Of a stretch of DNA of 64,000 nt, positions 37,658 through 47,802 are shown one piece after another; position 1 is the first letter of the stretch; the number at the start of each line of letters is the position of its first letter. Both the position numbers and the translations under genes were made by a program. This stretch comes from Leishmania donovani (lineage: Eukaryota > Euglenozoa > Kinetoplastea > Trypanosomatida > Trypanosomatidae), in the NCBI RefSeq assembly GCF_000227135.1, contig NC_018248.1, positions 1 through 64,000 of the forward strand. Direction: 5' to 3'. A model generated the notes under the pieces. The model saw only the letters and a program-made list of their open reading frames with translations, was not told where the DNA came from and did not search any database.

Positions 37658-39788
37658 CGCATGGGCCCACGCGCCTGAGCCGGCCTCTCCCCCCTCCCTT
37701 CGCTTTTGCTCCGCTCTCTCTAGGCGGCGCCTCCGCACGCTGCGATGGCAAATGTGGGAAGAGGTGGGATGAGCGCGATGGCGCCGCAACCGAAGTCTTC
37801 ATGCCTGTGTTTCACTGAAGCGTTCGTGTGTCCTTTGCGGAGGGTGTTTCCGTACTAAAAGAGGATGAAATGCACGAGTGGCAATATAAGCACGCTTGCT
37901 AACCTCTCCATCCCCCCATCCCACTCCGCCGCCAAAGACGTACTGCTGAAATACGTAAAGGTGGGAAAGAGAGAGGTGGCGGCGATGTGCGTGTGCGCAT
38001 CTGCGGTACTGCCGACTGTCTGCTGCGAGGGCTACAGTGCGCTCAAGCCGGCGGCTATACCTCTGTTCTCGTTCTCCTGCTCTATACACGTGCTGTCACG
38101 CGCATGTCCGGCGGCTTCCCTCCCCTCCAACATCTTGCATTTATCCCTCTTACACCTTCACCTGTCTCTCTCTCGCAACCCCCCTCCTCGCTCTCTCAAT
38201 TTTTTCCCTTCTTCGACTCGCACGACGCGGCAGCGCATTATCACTCAGTTTCGGGTGGAAGGGGAGTACGCCGATTTGTAGAGGCGCTTCTTTTCTCATC
38301 TACCCCACTCCCATCACCCCCTGTCCTCCATCACTGCAGCACAGCTCTTTGTGTGCGCGAGTTGGCTTGAGTGTTCGGAGGCGGTGGTGTTTGAGAGGTT
38401 GTTTCCGAAGCAGACACATCTCTTGTCGCCGTCGAAGTCGTTTGTGGAAGACACGATCGTCGTGATATCTCCCTATCGCCCTGGATTTCTCACCGCCTCA
38501 CAGACTGGTGGGGTCACGCACACATACTCACCAGTACTCGTACATGCGTACATCATAGTAGGGACACTGACTGGATAGTCCTCATTCGACTGTGCTAATT
38601 TTCCTTTTTGCCTTTTGTTGTGCTATTCTCTTCTCCTTTCCTCACGCACCGGCAGGCCTCCGCGTCCTTTTCCACCCTCACCCGCGAGCGTGCTTATTTG
38701 TTTTGCCACTCTCTGATTGCAACTGCCGCTCCCTTCCTCTCATCACTCCATTGCCCCTCTTCCCTTGTCCTCCGCCGCGCTCACCTCGTATTTTCGCTTA
38801 CCTCGTGCGTATCTACTCTTCTGTGTCTGTCTGTGTTTATGTGTTCGCTAGCGTCTCCTTCCCTCATCAACGCTTTCCTTTCCTATCTAAGCCCCTCTCC
38901 CACACTCTTTCCAGTGCTCATTCACATTTTGTTGAAGTGTGTCCGTGATTGCCTCAGATTGTGTGAACGCCGCCCCTCCCACTCACCTCCCTCCACCCCT
39001 CTTGTACATAACGAAACACATAAGCACGTCATCACACACACACACACAGACTGCAGGGGGGGTATACATCCCCTTCACCCGCTCCACAGCGCCATCTGCC
39101 CTTCGCCTTTTCCCTCCTTCGGGTTCCCTTTTTCGTTTGAGCTTTTGTTTCGGTGTTGCGCGTAGGTGCCTGTGCCCCCGGCCGTCTACGCTAGTCACCT
39201 CCCTCCCCCTGTCTGTGCGTGCGCGCGTTTTTCAACCCGCTTGTGCCACTCCAAAGTCTCCCTTTGCTCGATCCCCCCATCGGTTCCTCCCGCTTCGCTC
39301 TCTCGCTTTCCCGTCCCGCCTCCCGTGTTCGCTCGCGCCTGCGTGTGCTATCGTTTTGTGTCTAGCGCCTTTGGTGGGCTTCATACTCCATTTTCCACTC
39401 CACCGGCTCTCCGTTTCCTCCGCTCTGCAGTGTCGCGATCGCAATAAGCACGACAGAATCTGCTGAAAGCTTTCCGTCGTCTTAGTCTCCACCTCCCTCG
39501 CTCCCGCTCTCCTGCTGCAGTTTTCCCGGCACCTCTTTAGGTGTGTAGGGGGGTGTTTCACCTCGCTAGTCCCCTCCCCTATTGTAGACCCGTTGCACCC
39601 TACCTCCTGGTGTCTCTCACTTCTTCTGCCCGTGCGTGTTTCTCTGCGTATCCAGCGTGTGCTAGCGCGTGTCGCTGCCAACATTGCCTTGCCCACATCC
39701 CCGCCCCGAATCTTTCCTCCCTCTCCCTCGCAGGCTCATCGCGCATCCAGCACCTCAAAGAGGCGCACGTGGGCACGCACACGCTTCT
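37658..39788 (+). other. 2.1-kb intergenic region
   Basis: Extremely C/T-rich from ~38120 to 39600, with a CA repeat at 39035-39048. A pyrimidine tract at 39707-39731 ends in AG at 39732-39733; the next ATG is 39789. I see no coding frame with normal composition. Confidence 0.65.
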
Positions 39789-42700
39789 ATGCCATTGTGC
39801 GCCCCCTTAGGCACACATACAGCCGCCTTTCGCGCTGGTGGTACCCCTGCGCAGGAGCACACAAGCACAGGAATGCAAAAAGGAACGGAGAAGACGATGT
39901 CCCGCGACGTGGATGTCGAGTCGGCCTTCACGGCGTTGTCGCCGAGCGCCGGCGAGAAAGAGATGGTGCACGGCGCAAACGCTGCTTCGGGCCTTTACTG
40001 CTTCAAGGACACTCTCCGCATTGAGCTCCCCGTCATTTCCAGCGAGCACTGCGCGACATTTTCGAGTCTAGCAGACGGCACTGGAGGCGGCTCTCCTGAA
40101 ACGGCGATATACCGCCCCTCTGAGACCGCGTTTAGCCGCGAAATAGAGGAGTGCACGCCGCTCTCGATCGAGGAGGACAACGCACGTCAGTCGGCAGTGG
40201 CGCTGCTGCAGGCTGGCATCTTGCCAAAGTCCGCCGGCGGCTCAAGCAGGCGAGGGACCAGTAGAAGACTTCCATCGTTCATTCCAACCTTCAGCAACCT
40301 CGAGCCCATCGAGGCGGTGCGCAAGAAGTCGCCTGTAAGCCTTTTCACGAACATCAGGCGCAAGAATATATGCAGCTTGTCGATGGAGGCTGACCGCACC
40401 AGAGGCGGGGAGCCAGACGGCGTGATCCCATGCTCGGGGGCGTTCAACCGCAGTAGCGGAAGCTTCGAGTTGCACCCCGACCTGACAACTGTGATTGCGC
40501 GGGGTGCCTCTAGCGCTCCGCCCTCGCCGGAGCAGCAGCAGCGGTGCGGCTCTACCTTCACCTCCCCGGCCCCCTCACAAACGGCGTCATCGATGTCGCT
40601 CGCTGATGGGTCGGAGGAAAGCGGCGGCAGCTCTGACCAAGGCATCGAGATGGACCTCGTGCTCCGAGATGCCTCCAAGATTCGTGGTCTGCGACTGGCA
40701 TGGCTTCTGTACATGTTGATTGTGATGGTCATCGTCCTCTTCGTGCTGGTGCTAGTGCAGATCACCTACGAAACAAGCCGCATGCTGACGCGATCTGCCA
40801 CGGAGGCGGTACAGGCCCAGGCGGCATCCTTGCTCAACAGCGTGGACATGCAGCAGTACGCTCTGGAGAAGCTTTTCGAGGTGATGTACGAAACGAAAAT
40901 CACGGGTTTCTCCCCTGACTCTATCACCCACATCATTGTGCGGGACATCATCTGCTCCAGCCTCTACCGTGCCCCCATCGCGTTCGCCATGTACGACAAG
41001 GCCGGCGAGCTGCAGTGGAAGACATCTTGCAAGTGGAACGACACCGTTGACATGCTGGCCGAGCTCCCCAAAACGGTATTGCCGGGCATCGCTTTTATGC
41101 GCATCGTCGACTACGGCAAGTTGGCGCTCGCCTACCGCACCTTCTACGCCAGCAGCGGCGGTGTTGAGACCTATGTAGTCATGACAGAGAAGGAAACACT
41201 GGGCCGCACCCTCATGAACAACGACATGGCCGACTACAGCACCGCCACCCTGCAGTCCGTCATGACAGCTTTCTTTCTTCCGCGATGGAACTCGACGCAA
41301 CTAACGATGCTCTTTCACACCCTAACGAAAGAGGCGCGCTCCTACACGAACACACCCACGTCGCCCACCGCGGCAGCGCTGACGGCCGCCTTTGAGTCAT
41401 TATGCCACACGGACTCACCGTATGTTTGGCACATCGTGCTGATGCCTGTGAACGCGTCGGAGATTGTGAAACGGTCCATCAGAGCTGCAGACTGGCCAGA
41501 GACCAAGACACACACCATCCCGACCCCCCGTTTCGAGTACAAGCGGACGTGGGGCCAGCTGTCGAAGGCGAATCTCTGTGGCGTGAAGTGCATGAGCGCT
41601 GAAGGCGACAAGTGCACCCTCGACAACCCGACAAACGTTTGGTTCCTCGTCGACTACACAATGGCCCATCTCGAGTCTATTCACACCACTGTGGCAATCG
41701 TGGGTGCGGTGAGCGTCATGGCGGTGGTGATCTTTAGTGTTATCATGTTCCTCGTGTACCTCAGCATCACCGTACCGGTGAACTACCTCCGTTACCAGCT
41801 CATGCGAGCCGTCGGGTCAAACGAGATGGCAACGCCGTGGCAGCGAAAGATTGTGCGCTGGACGTATCGCCTGTGGCTCGGCGACCTCACGTCGATTGCG
41901 CGGTCGATTTACATTCTGGGTCTGTGCTTCCGCCTTAACAAGAAGTACGTGCCGGACCATGTCTTGCGCAACCACGCGAAGCAGCTCTACATGCGGCGCC
42001 GCAAATTCAACTTTCTGGAAGAGGCGGACTTAAAGGAAGACACAATGCTGGAACACGACACGGACTCCGACAACGAGGCAGAGTCGCCGCTTGTTGGTGT
42101 GAACACCGTCCTACCACCCTCCGACAAGCGCTTTCTCTGGCACTTCTCTGTGACGCACGACAAGGATGAAGCGGATCACGCAGCGTCCGAAAACGGGGTG
42201 GGGGCGAGGATCTCTGACGGTGCGACTTTCGCAGAGGTCTCGCCCGTTTACGCGCCGCGACCGCAGCTGCCCACCACCTCATACGAGGTGGTGGTGCCCT
42301 GCGGAAGAGCGGCACCAGCGCCGCGTGGGGTTGGATTGCCGCGTGACGTCCCTCTCAACGTGAAGGCCTACGGCGAGCTGGAGGACACGGTGGCGATGCA
42401 GGAGGCGTCCACGATGGCTGCCGCCACCGCCATGACCACTCAGAGCAGCAACGACATCATGAGCATTCGCCGCGAGTACGAGACCACTGTTTTGTGCATC
42501 CGCATCCCGAGTGTCGAGCTGGCCTACCTGATCAACTATTCCGGAGCAGCTCACCAGCACCGCCGCCTCATGCGAGTCCTGTTGCACCGCATTCGGCGGC
42601 ACAAGGGAGCGTTGTTTCACTGCTCCGGTGACTGCCTGGGCGCCGTATGGAACGCATTTGAAGGCTGCCCGAACCATGCGGAGTGTGCGGCAGTGTGCGC

Positions 42701-44924
42701 GCAGGAGATTGCCAACGCCTTTGCACCATACCGGAGCGACGGCCTGTATGTCGGCATGGTGCTGCACCAGGGCACACTCGTGTGTGGCACGGTCGAGTAC
42801 TCGAAGACGGCCTTCGTGACAGCGTTCGGCGACGGTCCGCGTGAGGCGCTAGCTGTGGCAGAGCTGGCTGCTGCCGTCAAAACCCTCAACGTTCTCGTCA
42901 CTGAGCCGGTCAAGCAGGCGCTCTCGGGCTTGTACGACTGCAACATCGTCGACGTCATCCAGCTCCCCAATTCGGCCCACCCGCTGCTGCTCTTCGAGCT
43001 GAGCGGCAGCCGCACGCCAGAGAGATCACTGAACGATACGCACCTGCAGGCACCCACACAGGCGGAGTTTTCTATAGACTACGCGCGCGCCTTTGCCCAG
43101 TTCCGCAACCACGAGTTCAGCAAGGCGCTGCAGAGCATTCAGAAACTCCGCACGCACATCAGCAGTCGCAACGTGCATCTGCTGCGTCGGCTGGAGCGCT
43201 TGTGTCTCTTCTACTCCGCCCAGCCCGCCGCTCTCCCGCGTCCCTACCACCGCGCCTTCCCGGTGTGGGTCAACTACGAGGCCATCGCGCAGGCAGGGCT
43301 GCGCAACGACCCGCATTTGACGACTTCGCAGACTGAAAGCTTGACGGCCCACAATATGAGCAGAGGTCTAGTGTACCAGGGAGTGCCGGTGCTGCGCAAC
43401 GACATGGACTGCATCCGCGACTTCAAGCAGGAGCTGCAGGCAAACATGCGCCGACTAGTGTCGCCGCAACGGACGACGCGCCAAAGCGGCTCTCCCACCT
43501 TAGACAACGCTGCCACCCCCACACAAGACAGCCTACACGCCTCCCTGCCAATGCGGTCCACGCCATTGCCGATGCCTATGAGTGCCGGGATGTTGTTGGA
43601 GATCAGCGGAGACCTCTCCGAGTCACTGTCGGCAGCCATGCCAGCGAAGCCCCGCTACGTCGACCCTCAAGAAAATGCTGCAGAGATGAGCCTCCCACCT
43701 CTACGGCCGACACCGGTGGTAACGGTGGCGCCGCCTTGTTTCATCGCAGGGCCACCGTTGGTGGCTGCGTCGGCAGCGGCACCGATGGCATGCGAGGAAG
43801 GCAAGGGCCGCAATGGACCGGAGCGGACGAGCCCTGAGGTGTCGTCTCCACACGGCATGCCCTTTCCGTCGAGGCACCTGGCGGTGACGCACAGCGCCAC
43901 AAATCTCCCGCCTGTGGCGTTGGCGGGCACCCCCGACCTCGTCACCGCCTCTGCTGCCCTGCTGCAGAGCGCCGCCACGCACACCGACTCCATCAACAGC
44001 TCCGCGCAAGCAGACGGCGCGAGCTGCTCTATCATTCAATCCGCTGGCCTCTCCTTTCAGGAGACGGGCGGTATGCGCGGCTTCTGCGTAAGCAACGAAA
44101 CACTGCCGGCGACGATCAAGGCCAAGAACGGGACGACGTACCTGCGAAGTACACGTATCCTGGGCAAGGGCTCCTTTGGCTGCGTGTACCTTGGAATGGA
44201 TGCCCACTCAGGGCGGCTAGTCGCCATCAAATTCCTGCCGCTGCCGAGTGACGAGTCGGGGATGGAGATGATAGAGGCGGAGGTGCTCATACTGCAGCGG
44301 GTCAACGACACGCACGTGGTGCAGCTGCTCTCCTACGCGTTTGAGGGAGACACCATTGTGATTTTCATGGAGTGTATGTTGGCAGGGTCGCTGCAGAACA
44401 TGATCGCCGCCTTTCGCACCATCCCCAGCTCCACCGCTCGTGTCTTCATGCGCGACGTCCTGCGTGGACTGAGCAAGCTGCACTCAATGGGCGTCATCCA
44501 TCGCGACATGAAGCCGCAGAATGTGCTGCTCAGTTTTGCAGGCAACTGCAAGATTTCCGACTTTGGCGCCTCCGCGTGGCTGCAGGAGCTGGCGCGCAAA
44601 GAGTCGAAGGGAGAGGTGTGTGGCACCCCCGTCTACCTCGCCCCAGAGGCAGCGCGCGGCAGCCCGGAGAAGGAGAGCGACATTTGGAGCTGCGGCATCA
44701 TGTTCTTGCACATGATCACTGGCCGGCTGCCGTACTCGCCCGAGCAGCTTGCCTTGGGTGCCGCCGCGCTTGTGTACCAGATCGGTAGCGGCATCGCGCA
44801 GCCGAATATACCCGACGATCTCGACGTGCTGGATGCGGAGTTTGTGCGCGCCTGCCTGGACAAGGACCCTAGCAAGCGCACCTCCGCTGCGGGCCTTCTG
44901 CAATTGGCTCTCTTCACCGTATAA
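39789..44924 (+). CDS. Two-TM receptor-like protein: cyclase-like domain fused to STE11-type kinase
   Basis: A 1711-residue predicted receptor-like kinase. The disordered N-terminus (1-295) precedes TM1 (~300-325, AWLLYMLIVMVIVLFVLVLV). About 310 residues follow, likely extracytosolic or luminal (CXXXC pairs, VWHIVLMPVN). TM2 is at ~635-660 (VAIVGAVSVMAVVIFSVIMF). A domain at ~897-1074 resembles class III nucleotidyl cyclases (VLCIRIPSVELAYLINYSGA, FHCSGDCLGAVWNAF, TAFVTAFGDGPREA), without a convincing full set of metal and base-binding residues. A long linker leads to a C-terminal kinase (~1446-1705): GKGSFGCVYLG, Lys1481 in VAIKF, HRDMKPQN (Asp1573), DFGAS (Asp1591), GTPVYLAPEA. The kinase looks active and groups by eye with STE11/MAPKKK. 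From memory, trypanosomatid kinomes include STE kinases with TM and cyclase-like regions. Start: first ATG after the AG at 39732-39733; in-frame ATGs at 39873 and 39897 are possible. Confidence 0.88.
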   Translation: MPLCAPLGTHTAAFRAGGTPAQEHTSTGMQKGTEKTMSRDVDVESAFTALSPSAGEKEMVHGANAASGLYCFKDTLRIELPVISSEHCATFSSLADGTGGGSPETAIYRPSETAFSREIEECTPLSIEEDNARQSAVALLQAGILPKSAGGSSRRGTSRRLPSFIPTFSNLEPIEAVRKKSPVSLFTNIRRKNICSLSMEADRTRGGEPDGVIPCSGAFNRSSGSFELHPDLTTVIARGASSAPPSPEQQQRCGSTFTSPAPSQTASSMSLADGSEESGGSSDQGIEMDLVLRDASKIRGLRLAWLLYMLIVMVIVLFVLVLVQITYETSRMLTRSATEAVQAQAASLLNSVDMQQYALEKLFEVMYETKITGFSPDSITHIIVRDIICSSLYRAPIAFAMYDKAGELQWKTSCKWNDTVDMLAELPKTVLPGIAFMRIVDYGKLALAYRTFYASSGGVETYVVMTEKETLGRTLMNNDMADYSTATLQSVMTAFFLPRWNSTQLTMLFHTLTKEARSYTNTPTSPTAAALTAAFESLCHTDSPYVWHIVLMPVNASEIVKRSIRAADWPETKTHTIPTPRFEYKRTWGQLSKANLCGVKCMSAEGDKCTLDNPTNVWFLVDYTMAHLESIHTTVAIVGAVSVMAVVIFSVIMFLVYLSITVPVNYLRYQLMRAVGSNEMATPWQRKIVRWTYRLWLGDLTSIARSIYILGLCFRLNKKYVPDHVLRNHAKQLYMRRRKFNFLEEADLKEDTMLEHDTDSDNEAESPLVGVNTVLPPSDKRFLWHFSVTHDKDEADHAASENGVGARISDGATFAEVSPVYAPRPQLPTTSYEVVVPCGRAAPAPRGVGLPRDVPLNVKAYGELEDTVAMQEASTMAAATAMTTQSSNDIMSIRREYETTVLCIRIPSVELAYLINYSGAAHQHRRLMRVLLHRIRRHKGALFHCSGDCLGAVWNAFEGCPNHAECAAVCAQEIANAFAPYRSDGLYVGMVLHQGTLVCGTVEYSKTAFVTAFGDGPREALAVAELAAAVKTLNVLVTEPVKQALSGLYDCNIVDVIQLPNSAHPLLLFELSGSRTPERSLNDTHLQAPTQAEFSIDYARAFAQFRNHEFSKALQSIQKLRTHISSRNVHLLRRLERLCLFYSAQPAALPRPYHRAFPVWVNYEAIAQAGLRNDPHLTTSQTESLTAHNMSRGLVYQGVPVLRNDMDCIRDFKQELQANMRRLVSPQRTTRQSGSPTLDNAATPTQDSLHASLPMRSTPLPMPMSAGMLLEISGDLSESLSAAMPAKPRYVDPQENAAEMSLPPLRPTPVVTVAPPCFIAGPPLVAASAAAPMACEEGKGRNGPERTSPEVSSPHGMPFPSRHLAVTHSATNLPPVALAGTPDLVTASAALLQSAATHTDSINSSAQADGASCSIIQSAGLSFQETGGMRGFCVSNETLPATIKAKNGTTYLRSTRILGKGSFGCVYLGMDAHSGRLVAIKFLPLPSDESGMEMIEAEVLILQRVNDTHVVQLLSYAFEGDTIVIFMECMLAGSLQNMIAAFRTIPSSTARVFMRDVLRGLSKLHSMGVIHRDMKPQNVLLSFAGNCKISDFGASAWLQELARKESKGEVCGTPVYLAPEAARGSPEKESDIWSCGIMFLHMITGRLPYSPEQLALGAAALVYQIGSGIAQPNIPDDLDVLDAEFVRACLDKDPSKRTSAAGLLQLALFTV

Positions 44925-45298
44925 TGGCAGGCGATGGTGAAACGACAAGGCGCACGCCACCTCCGTGCTGCCCATGAATGCACTCTTGTATGCGTGGAGC
45001 GTGGTTGCGTGAGCGCTGTTTTCTCTTCATCCCCTTCAGCACCCGCTTCATCCACGGCATTCTTCTTCGAAGATATCCCATGTGACTGGGCGCAGCGGTG
45101 GCCGTGTAGTGTATTAGAGGCTAGATCGCGGGGCAGACCATGCTACTGCCCTGTTTCGCGTATGCCTTGTATCTCTTCATGTAGTTGAGCATGTAAGCAG
45201 GGCTCTGTCTGCGTGTCATCTGCTCCTTACACACACACACGCACACCTTCTTTCTTCTTAGCGTTTCAGTGTGTGTGCGCGTTTGTGAGGGTGAAGGA

Positions 45299-45358
45299 CG
45301 GCGAAGGACGGAGGCCATGGGGAGGGTGGCGAGGCCCCATACCCTCCGTCCTTCGCCG
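45299..45358 (+). repeat. Long inverted repeat / RNA hairpin
   Basis: Arms CGGCGAAGGACGGAGG (45299-45314) and CCTCCGTCCTTCGCCG (45343-45358) are perfect complements over 16 bp. A 2x2 internal loop (CC/AC) follows, then six more pairs (ATGGGG 45317-45322 with CCCCAT 45335-45340) and a 12-base loop. This is by far the strongest local fold I noticed in the window. It lies between the kinase and the candidate small gene and would be in the transcribed RNA. Confidence 0.85.
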
Positions 45359-45479
45359 CCACCTTTGTTGCGGCTTCGGCCTCCGCATCGCTGGCGTTGG
45401 CTTCGTCTCACCACATGTGCAGATGGATGTGTTTGTTCCGCCTTTACTATTCGTTTGGTGCCCCGCCCTTCCCATTCCA

Positions 45480-45749
45480 ATGCGCAGAGTTGCCACGGCA
45501 GGCTATGGAGTGCCGCGGCTGGAGGCGATCGAGAGGGAGAAGCATGGCATACAGGCAAGTGCACCGGGTTTCAGAGAGCGCCCTGAGCTGCGGCCGGCCA
45601 ACTTCCTCCTTGAGGCCATCCGGCATTCACCTCGACCACCACCGCCCACTGTTGACCGCACGGCAGACGCCACCGCTTCCGCCCTGGAGCACGACCCTGA
45701 ACGCCGTACGCATCCGATGAAGGGCAAGAAGAGCCCATTAGGCGCATGA
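45480..45749 (+). CDS. Candidate small gene, 89 residues
   Basis: Not recognised, and uncertain. From the ATG at 45480 the frame reads MRRVATAGYGVPRLEAIERE, then KHGIQASAPGFRERPELRPA and NFLLEAIRHSPRPPPPTVDR, ending in MKGKKSPLGA. The amino-acid mix (charged, proline-rich, no cysteine runs) and codon choice look more like a gene than the surrounding UTR. The frame is also open upstream to an ATG at 45423 with hydrophobic composition. Short soluble proteins like this include axonemal microtubule inner proteins, but there is no proof. Possible acceptors are AG at 45421-45422 or 45486-45487; the latter would remove the start. A SIDER-like element begins about 170 bases downstream, as expected in a 3' UTR. 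Confidence 0.4.
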   Translation: MRRVATAGYGVPRLEAIEREKHGIQASAPGFRERPELRPANFLLEAIRHSPRPPPPTVDRTADATASALEHDPERRTHPMKGKKSPLGA

Positions 45750-45919
45750 TCCGATTCAGCAACGGGTGGCTCGTCCTAGACGGCCAGGGTGTAGCCGTGG
45801 TGCAGCAGAGGGCAGGCGAAATGTGGCTGTGCGTGCGTGTATACTTGTTGGCGTGTTCGTGGTGGAATATGGACACGTGAAGCCAATTTCTGCTGCAATG
45901 GCAGTCATGATGACGAGGG

Positions 45920-46414
45920 ACACCCCTATCCCTGCCAGATGCAGAGCCACCTCTGCTGGTGTCAGCGCCAAGCGCCTACGACGTAGGAAAGTCGGAGCGA
46001 TGCGCTGCCACTGTCAGGGGTGAGACTCTGGATGGCATTGTCCTGGATCGACCTGCATCAGCAAACGCGCCTGTGCCATCCATGTGATGGGCAGAGTGCC
46101 AGCGAGGCTCGAGCGTCTCTCGCCCCCGACCCTCACACGGCTTACTTGTGTGGGGAAGCCTGAGCCACCCCGAGGGATGCGCCAGGTGTGGCGATCACCA
46201 CAATGGGAGCGGCGGTGAGGCGACTCGTGGAGCCGGAGGGTGAGTAGTGTGCGCGGCAGGGAGGCCGTGCTCTTCGATGACTGAGTCGGCGCAGTTCGGT
46301 AGCGCGTTTGCACCGCTGCTGCGCGCCACGCGATGGGTGGCCTGTGGCAGGCCGGGTAGCGGGCGTTCGACCTTACGTTAGATGGCGGAGAAATGGCGCT
46401 GCTGGCGAAGAAAG
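45920..46414 (+). mobile_element. SIDER-like degenerate retroposon, copy C
   Basis: Shares ordered blocks with copies A and B: ccctatccctg, cctctgctggtgtcag, ctacgacgtagga, ctggatggcattg, catgtgatgggcagagtg, gggaagcctgagccacc with cgagggatgc, atgactgagtcggcgca and atggcggaga. It extends to the same A-containing end as copy A (ggcgaagaaag). The left boundary may lie further upstream. Non-coding. Confidence 0.75.
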
Positions 46415-47802
46415 CATCGAGCAGTTGCAAGGGTGACCTCTTCGACTGTCGCACCCATCACGAGTATCGCTAGTAGGCGTGCGCGTGCTGCTGCCTCTTC
46501 TCCTGTGGCTCACGTGCGTGCGCGTGTGTATGTGCTCTGGCATTTTCATTTTTATTCACTGTTTTTTTTTTTTTGTTTTGTCTGATAGGAGCCTGTAGCG
46601 CATGCCGAGTGTGTACGCGAGTGAAGTGAGAGGGTAGCCAGGGCGTGCACCTGGGCACGAGTATGTGTCTGAGTGTGTGCCTCTTCGTGCCAACAACACG
46701 GTCTTGTGCAATGCTGTGCTGTGCTGCATGTCTATATATGTTGCGAAGACGTGTGCTGCAGTCTCTGCTGCGGAAGCGGTTACGTGTATGCCATTCCTCT
46801 CCACCTCACTTTCTGTTCTAGTTCGATATGCACGCGCACACACGCACGCTCACTCCGATGGGTGGTAGAAGGAAGGGGCGCCAAGAATGATGTGGCAGGC
46901 GAGATGTGGGGCGAGGGGGATGGCCTACCCAAGTTCGCTATCGATACCTGCATCTTCCTTTCTCTCCTTGCTGTGTTAAGCGGCTTGAATCTCCTCGGGC
47001 ATGGATAGAGAAGGGTCTGTGCATGTGTCGCGTCTCCTCCTCCGCTCATCGCCTTGCACCTCGACTCCTATACCTTCAGTATGCCACCGTGTGCGTGTGC
47101 GTGTACGTCTCTTCGGCTGTCTGTGTCTCACCTTTCGCTGTGCGTTTTTATTCCTTCTTTTGTTTATGTAGTCCCTCCACGCTCTGCGAATGAGCATCTG
47201 CGTGCTCGGCATCCTCCAGTAAGCCGTGCACGCATGTTCGTGTGTGTGTGTGTGTGTGCCGTTGTTTCTGTCCTACTCCTTTTTATGTATGTGTGTGTCT
47301 CCGGCCTATCCGCCGCCAAAGCAGAAATACATCGCCCATGCCCCCTCTCCGTCGTCTCTCCCCCTCCCCCGACCCACCCCCTTTTGTAGAATAGGAGGGG
47401 AACGACAGAGGGAGATGTGAACCCGACAGGGCGAGGAGAGCAGGCAACGCGCCATCATGCGGAGGCACACGTGATGAGCCGGTGCGAGCGCTTGATGCCC
47501 TCCCTTTACCCCTCACATACACCTCCACCTGTGCGTCTCTCTCACACCCACGCACATTCTTCTCTGCTCCCCCGCCCCCTGCTCGCGCCATTTACCGGGC
47601 ACCGCTGCGCCGCACTCCTCTCTCTCCACCCATTCCCCCACCAACCTCCAAGCGTCTGAGAAATCGCGCCTTGCAAACGAAGCGACTGCAGCCATCAACG
47701 CTTCAATACGACCGCGAAGAAGAAGGGCGCGTGCGTGTGGGGAGCTCTGCCTTTATCGTAGTTGATGCGTGTGCCGGCACGTATTGCTGCCGGTTGCCGT
47801 AT

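Larger units (their letters stand above)
44925..47802 (+). other. 2.9-kb region with hairpin, candidate small gene and SIDER-like element
   Basis: The longest gap between clear genes. It holds a strong 60-base hairpin (45299-45358), a possible small gene (45480-45749), a SIDER-like element (45920-46414), a T run (46561-46574), and a pyrimidine tract (47620-47650) with AG at 47651-47652. No other supported feature. Confidence 0.65.
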
